From assembly GCA_007449985.2 (NCBI GenBank), contig VIIQ02000132.1, positions 1 to 64,000 on the forward strand: a stretch of 64,000 nucleotides of DNA. Direction: 5' to 3'. A model generated the notes under the pieces. That model was not told the origin of the DNA, ran no database searches, and saw nothing but the letters and a program-made list of their open reading frames with translations. This stretch comes from Desmodesmus armatus (Eukaryota; Chlorophyta; Chlorophyceae; Sphaeropleales; Scenedesmaceae). Each line of letters begins with the position of its first letter. Positions within the stretch are counted from its first letter, which is position 1. Both the position numbers and the translations under genes were made by a program. Positions 58,786 through 64,000 of the stretch are shown in pieces.

Positions 58786-60410
58786 GGTCAGGGCTGGTCG
58801 CAGATGCAGCTGTACTTGCAGGACACATGTGTGATGTACATCATGTAGTTACAGCAGCTTGTGCTGCGGATATGCTGCAGTCCAGCTCTTTTGCACGGCA
58901 CATGGCTGACAGGCTCTGTCAAACTTGCATTTGTTCTTGAGCAGTGGCTGGGGTCTGAGTGTGTGTTCTCGGGGTTGAGAGAGTGTTAGTCCTGCATGCT
59001 TGCTGGATGCCCCTCCAAAGAAGGTAGTCAGTCCCTGACTTCCAATGTGTTGCCAGTGCTGCGGTAACGTATGTCTGCTCAGCAGGCTTTTGTGCCCCCC
59101 CCCCTTTTGCATGCGACTGCACTTGCGCGCTCAAGTGGAGGCAATTGCTGCGCAGTGGATGGTCAGCACTGTTTGCATGCCTGGCGGCTCAGGCCAGTTA
59201 CCGCTGATGCAGTTGGCGCGGTGCGGCAGCAACAAGCCAGCAGGGTAACAAGACTGGATGTTGAAAGAGGGGATATCCGATGATTGCGCTGCATAACTTC
59301 ACCCATGGCATGGACCAGCCACACTGGGGATGAACAGCCTGAGCAGCACCTTGCTGTGCTAGCAGCCTGCACAAACCTGTGCGATTGTACATGTAGGCAT
59401 GCATGCAGTTTGAACCAAAGCAGCATGCAGTGGCTGTAGAATGAACAAGAATAAGATGGACCCTGCAGTGTCCGTTCATGATGCTGCAGGTTGAAACGTC
59501 ATGAGTGAGTCCGGCTTCCTGATCGCCTGGCAACACCCTTCACATCAACTTGAAGTCAGGTGCCGGCTTGCATAACCAGACTCTGATGAGAGCGACGCAC
59601 ACAGCAGGGCTTGCTGCAGCTGCACAAGGCCTCCCACTCAAGCTAGATCCACTGTCAGTTGGTCCCCAGAGTCCCCTTGTGTACCATCGTAGGGAGAGCA
59701 GGGTGCACAAGCATAGGGGTTTGTGTGTGTCGCTGCTGGCTAAACTATGTACTGAAGCAGTTACACCGTGCGCAGCCCAGCATCGCTGGCATTGAGGGTG
59801 ACGGAAGTGGACCTGCGCAGGTGACATGTCGCTAGTGGAGACACAGGGCTGTGCGCGCCCATGCACAGTCACATTTAGCTGGAGCTCTGACCATCGGACT
59901 AATGCAATTCATTCGACACGGGTTGAAATCACGTTTGACACCACACTTTTAGAAGGGTCATGCACCAAAGCCAGACACTCCCAGAGGGGTGCGTTTCCCT
60001 CCTTTTTGTTTCTTCACCTTATGGTACCAGCCTGGCACTCCTGTGCGCATCTATAGTTGCAAATGAAGAAAATAACCTTAAAGAAGCTTACTAGCTTATC
60101 AATCTGAGCTGAAGTTAATTGGGTATATGACAGTGATCTACCGACAGTGACACAGTGATCTACCGATACCCGAAGCTCGTCCAGTTCCGGCAAGTTCAAG
60201 CGGAGATAGTAGTCATCTTTCTGCGTTCATCAACATCTTGTGTGCTTTCATCGAGCCCCTTCCAAACCGTATGTTTTGCAGCAGCATGCTACCTTGTTGA
60301 GACTGGGCCGGTCTCAACAAGGCAGAGCATGTCAGTGTCCTGTTGATTGCCCAACATCGGCACACAGCTGTGATTCCCATGTAAAAGGTCGCAATTTGGC
60401 TGCACACTTC
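58786..60410. other. Intergenic
   Basis: No gene is supported. A hairpin at 60292-60322 (ccttgttgagac, 7-base loop, gtctcaacaagg) is extended by imperfect catgct/agcatg pairing. It lies about 90 bp upstream of the SUVH-like start and could be in its 5' leader. Confidence 0.5.
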
Positions 60411-63400
60411 ATGGCAGATGCCATGGAAGACAGTGGACCTCCAGAAGGCTTCAGTGCTGCCACTGCTTCCCTTACCGACCCCAGCTGTGTGCCAGGCCAG
60501 GCAGCATTTGCAGCTGCCAAAGCAGCGAATGAAGCCAATCTGCAACAGTACGAGGAGTTCAAGCAGGCACATGCTGACAAAGGGGTCAGTATGCATCGGC
60601 GCTGTTTACAGCACCCTCCAGTCCACATGCAGGCATAGCTTGTTGGGTTCAGGCAGCTATGCAGCATCTAATTGCAACTGCCCTGTGCCTTGACTTGATT
60701 GATGCAAGACTATTCCTGCAGCAGGTGATTGCTGCTGCTCTGCTGCTGCATGTCTCCTTGCACTGTTGCTGATGTATCCAGTCGAAGAAAGCGGACTTGA
60801 AAGCCGCCGGTGACGTCAGGGAGGAGCTCGGGGATAAGGCGCGTGAGGGTGTGTACGGACACATACCTGGTGTGGCGGTCGGTGATGTGTTTGCTGGCAG
60901 AGCTGCACTGATGGTGCTGGGGCTGCACACTCAGGTTAGTGGCTCAGAAAACGTCAGACATTCTGCATGCGACAGTGGTGCCACTTTTCAAGCTAGCCCT
61001 GAGCGCCAATTAGTATTCGCCCGCCGGTTCTGCGCAAGACTTGTAGTGTGCAACCTTAAACCTGAGTACAGGCATTCCGTTGTTGCATCGTGATGATGGC
61101 CACTGCTGCATGTAAATGCTTGCAGCATGCTGAGACGAGCTGACAGCAGTACGTTGCAGGCCTTCGGATGAAACCCCCTGCTGCTGCAATTGTGTAATTG
61201 ACACGCACTGATTGTGTGAACTAACACCCTGTGTGCTGTGTGTATTGCGTTCGCGCGCTGGCCGCCTGTGGTGGGACACTGCTGTGACGGCACGATTGTG
61301 TGGCCAGTATTATCATGGCATCAACTGCAGGTGGGCTGGACAGGGCGTGCATGTCAAGGCAATCAGACGGCACTGCAGCAGTGTTGCAGCCAGTGAGCCG
61401 CACAATTGCAGGGACTTTGCTTATTTGTCATGCATTCAGTGACAATCCGTCAAGCAGCGCCAGTTGTCCACACTGGCAATCAGGGGATGTGTTTTGCAAG
61501 ATAGTAGTGTTGTCTTGAATGCGCTTCATTCACAGCAGCGGGTGTGCTCAGCAAGGCTTGCATGTGGTGCTATTTAGGCAGGACTGGACCTCTGGAGCTG
61601 TTGCCATCGCCATGTCTGGTGGCTACAAGGACAACGAAGACATGGGAGGCACATTTGTGTACACAGGGGCAGGCGGTCAGAGCAAGAGCAACAAGCAGGT
61701 GGGTTACTCAGTCATCTGTCCTAAGAGCGTGTGTGCCTTTCCTTGTCCTTTTTGACATGCTCTGTGATGCATTGTCACACAACCTTTGGTGGCAAGCGCC
61801 GTCCGGCGTGCGGGTGCACTTTGATTTGCAGTAGTCTTTCTTGGCCAAGCCAAGTGGGTTGTGTAGTGGTAGCCAGGGGGTGTGTGTAGTGCTTTGCTGG
61901 CGTCTGCGTGAGCAGTTTCTCTGCCTGTTCACGACACTGAGTGAGCCTCAAACCGCACTGATCGTCACTGTTCAGAGGCTGTCGATTGCACTGCATTGCA
62001 TTGCCTGCACTGCACTGTGCTGGAACACACTACCTCCTAAACAGTAGTCTACTGATGTCGCTACCCTCCACCGAAGTAAGCAGTAACAAGCTGCACTGCC
62101 TTGCCATTGTGCAGGTCAAGGACCAAGACTACAAAAATCCCCCCAATGCAGCCCTCATGCAGAACTATGCGACAGGCACGCCCGTGCGCGTGTTCAGGGG
62201 CTTGGAAGGACGCCGGTATGCCTACGAGGGTCTTTACAAGATCATTGCACACAAGATGGAAAAGAGCAGCGACGGGCCAAATGTGGGTGTATGAGTTTGG
62301 CTGAGTAACACCTGTCACCCAAGAATAACAATAGGCCTGTCAGAAGAGAGGGGTATGGTTTGCAGCGAGAGTTACAGGCAGCTGTGTGCATGAGTCATGG
62401 TTTTGTCACACATCACTGTACACATGTTCCATGCAGGTGATCCGCTTCACAATGCAGGGTGTGCCTGGCCACTTTGCGGTCAGCGGCAAGGTGGAGTTCA
62501 AGCTGCACCGTTCCAAGGCCTTCCAAAAGCTGCAGCTGGCGGGGGACAGGAAGGAAAGCAAGAAGGCCGCTGAGCGGCGCAAGGTCCCGTGAGTTTTTTA
62601 GTGTTGCAAATTATCAGCAAAGTAAAAGCAGCCAGCCGGATGCATCCTGGGGAAGGAATGCTATCAACATCTGCCCGGCATGTATGGTACAGCCTTGCTG
62701 TTGTTGTTTCAGACAACCAGGAGGGCCTCCTCTTGGTTGGAGGGTGGGAAAGGGTGACGCAGTGCTAACTTTTGAGACGTCACCCACACCACTCGTGTTG
62801 TTGTGCAGGAAGAACTACAGGTGGTGCTTCGACATCCCCAGCAAGGCCACCATCACGCAGAGCATCAGGGAGAGGGAGGCATCTGGCGAGTCTGGTGTGC
62901 TGGTCTCAGCTGACATCTCCAACGGGCTGGAGAAGGTAGGCTTGCGACAGTTGCGCAACAGCAATCTAGAACACCTAAAATACTTGGCATGAACTCCATC
63001 GAGAAAGCTTGCAATATTTCCTGGACAAGTGTGGGTCGGCCTGCCTGCAACGCCCATTGCTGCCATCAGCTGCAGGTGCTGCGTCAGCACATCACACAAA
63101 CATCTCTGTCAAGGTAGTCATATTACATAGTGGGCACCCATCTGACCTATGTGCTGCTTTGCTGCAGGTGCCCATCCCTGTGTGGAATGACGTGGATAAC
63201 TGCCGCGCTCCCTTTGTGGCCAACAACCAGTCACACATGCCGCTAGTCCGCCCTTGGCGAGGCGCCCCCACGCGGCCGATGTTTGACTTTCAGTACATTT
63301 CAGAGTATGTGTGAGTACATGTTTTCTCTCTCTCTCTCTCTCTCTCTCACTCACTTCCACTCTCACTCACTCTCACTCTGTGTGTGCCCCATTCATTGCT

Positions 63401-63468
63401 TGTGCATTGATGCATTCTTTTGCAGACATGTGTCCCTTTCTGGGTGCCAACTAACTGCCAAGTACTTG
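60411..63468 (+). CDS. SUVH-type SRA-domain histone H3K9 methyltransferase, N-terminal part
   Basis: The SRA (YDG) domain binds methylated cytosine and, in SUVH proteins, guides H3K9 methylation in heterochromatin. Exons are 60411-60584, 60782-60934, 61308-61330, 61578-61698, 62115-62282, 62437-62588, 62809-62935, 63168-63310 and 63426-63468, with all phases consistent. SRA features are HIPGVAVGDVFAGR, LMVLGLHTQ, AVAIAMSGGYKDNEDMGGTFVYTGAGG, PVRVFRGLEGRRYAYEGLYKI and VIRFTMQGVPGH. After the SRA come VSADISNGLEKVPIPVWNDVDN and FDFQYISEYV, the typical entry to the SUVH pre-SET region, which separates it from UHRF1/ORTH-type SRA proteins. The pre-SET cysteines and SET domain lie beyond the window; an acceptor at 63990-63991 may open the next exon. 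Exon 3 is a 23-bp micro-exon. The start is the first ATG of a long open frame and may not be the true N-terminus. Confidence 0.8.
63323..63380. repeat. (TC)n/(CACT)n simple repeat
   Basis: A tct run followed by ctcac-type repeats just after the exon 8 donor of the SUVH-like gene. Confidence 0.9.
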
Positions 63469-63705
63469 GTGAGAGCTCTGTGTTGCTTTTGCAAATACGT
63501 GTGTAACATGCGCATGTATGTGTGAACATCGAAGGGCACCCGTCAGATCAAAGGAGCATGTGCATGCTGATACTGTTGGCTAGGGACGCACCGGTCACAA
63601 GAGCAGGTTGGGGCTGAGCGACAACTGACCACTGTGTAGACACAAGGCGTAGATGGACGGCCAGCATGAAAACCAGGACAATCTGTCAAATCAGTATGAC
63701 AACTT

Positions 63706-63843
63706 ATGAGTCATGCGCTGCTTTCTCAGTTCACATAGCGTTACAGAAAGCATCTGTTGCACATCAGATGCTCTCAAGCATCTGTTGCGCTTCAGATGCT
63801 TTCTGTAACGTCATGTGAGCTGAGAAAACAGCGCATGAGTCAT
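63706..63843. repeat. Foldback element, arms about 69 bp
   Basis: atgagtcatgcgctgctttc and the following sequence pair with the right arm that ends gcgcatgagtcat. The conserved gttacagaaagcatctg/cagatgctttctgtaac core meets at a central cagatgct/agcatctg hairpin. It lies in an intron of the SUVH-like gene. Confidence 0.9.
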
Positions 63844-64000
63844 GGTGTGGCGCGAGAGCCCCAAGCCCCCTAGGGTAGTCATACAACTGAGCCTGCCCGC
63901 CTGTGCCTACGGTCGTTCATGTTGATGCATGTTGCCATCAACAAACAACAACATGCTGTTGACAGCTGTCGTATGGTTTCCCGCCCTGCAGGTTCACAGA

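Noticed and set aside
60797..61093. Read-through extension of the SRA exon to 61093
   Set aside because: After position 60934 the frame loses SRA similarity and a gttagt donor is present; the micro-exon model restores the domain.

Overview
The window is nuclear DNA from a eukaryote, most probably a chlorophycean green alga. The evidence is GC-rich coding sequence, many medium-length GT-AG introns in every gene, pervasive CAG/CTG runs that become polyQ, polyA or polyS depending on frame, and plant-lineage proteins (a UGP3-type chloroplast UDP-glucose pyrophosphorylase, a SUVH-type SRA protein, a plant-type SF1 with an RRM). A Scenedesmus-like member of the Sphaeropleales would fit, but the species cannot be fixed from the sequence. 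No tRNA, rRNA, CRISPR or recognisable transposase/reverse-transcriptase gene was found.

Layout. 1-4115 (minus): 5' part of a MAK5/DDX24 DEAD-box RNA helicase, with repeat-filled G-rich introns. 5272-6560 (plus): a short unknown two-exon gene and a duplicated coiled-coil ORF. 7344-9211 and 14523-21395 (minus): two paralogous secreted lipocalin genes with matching five-exon structure; the second has a 5.1 kb intron packed with foldback and GC-rich repeats. Between them lie an unknown minus-strand gene (10243-11914) and an unknown plus-strand membrane-protein exon (12484-13027). 22933-24568 (minus): a low-complexity protein gene whose last exon end is repeated several times downstream. 25241-33919 (plus): branchpoint-binding protein SF1. 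35288-43952 (plus): UGP3, 16 exons. 46668-48475: a 257-bp satellite. 49751-58785 (plus): a very long Ala-rich protein whose middle is built from tandemly duplicated phase-1 exons. 60411-end (plus): SUVH-like SRA/pre-SET gene, cut by the window end.

The genes do not form a pathway. They cover ribosome biogenesis (MAK5), pre-mRNA splicing (SF1), sulfolipid precursor supply (UGP3), heterochromatin (SUVH-like) and secretion (lipocalins). The common thread is genome behaviour. In almost every gene, fragments spanning an exon-intron junction are duplicated inside or next to the adjoining intron, and several introns carry long imperfect hairpins. The most interesting cases are a phase-compatible alternative exon 6b in SF1, an SF1 without the zinc knuckle and with two ULM motifs, and the exon-by-exon amplification in the 49.7-58.8 kb gene.

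Several single-base frame breaks, at least three of them at C runs, look like assembly errors rather than pseudogenes, because the protein on both sides is conserved and exon phases otherwise fit.
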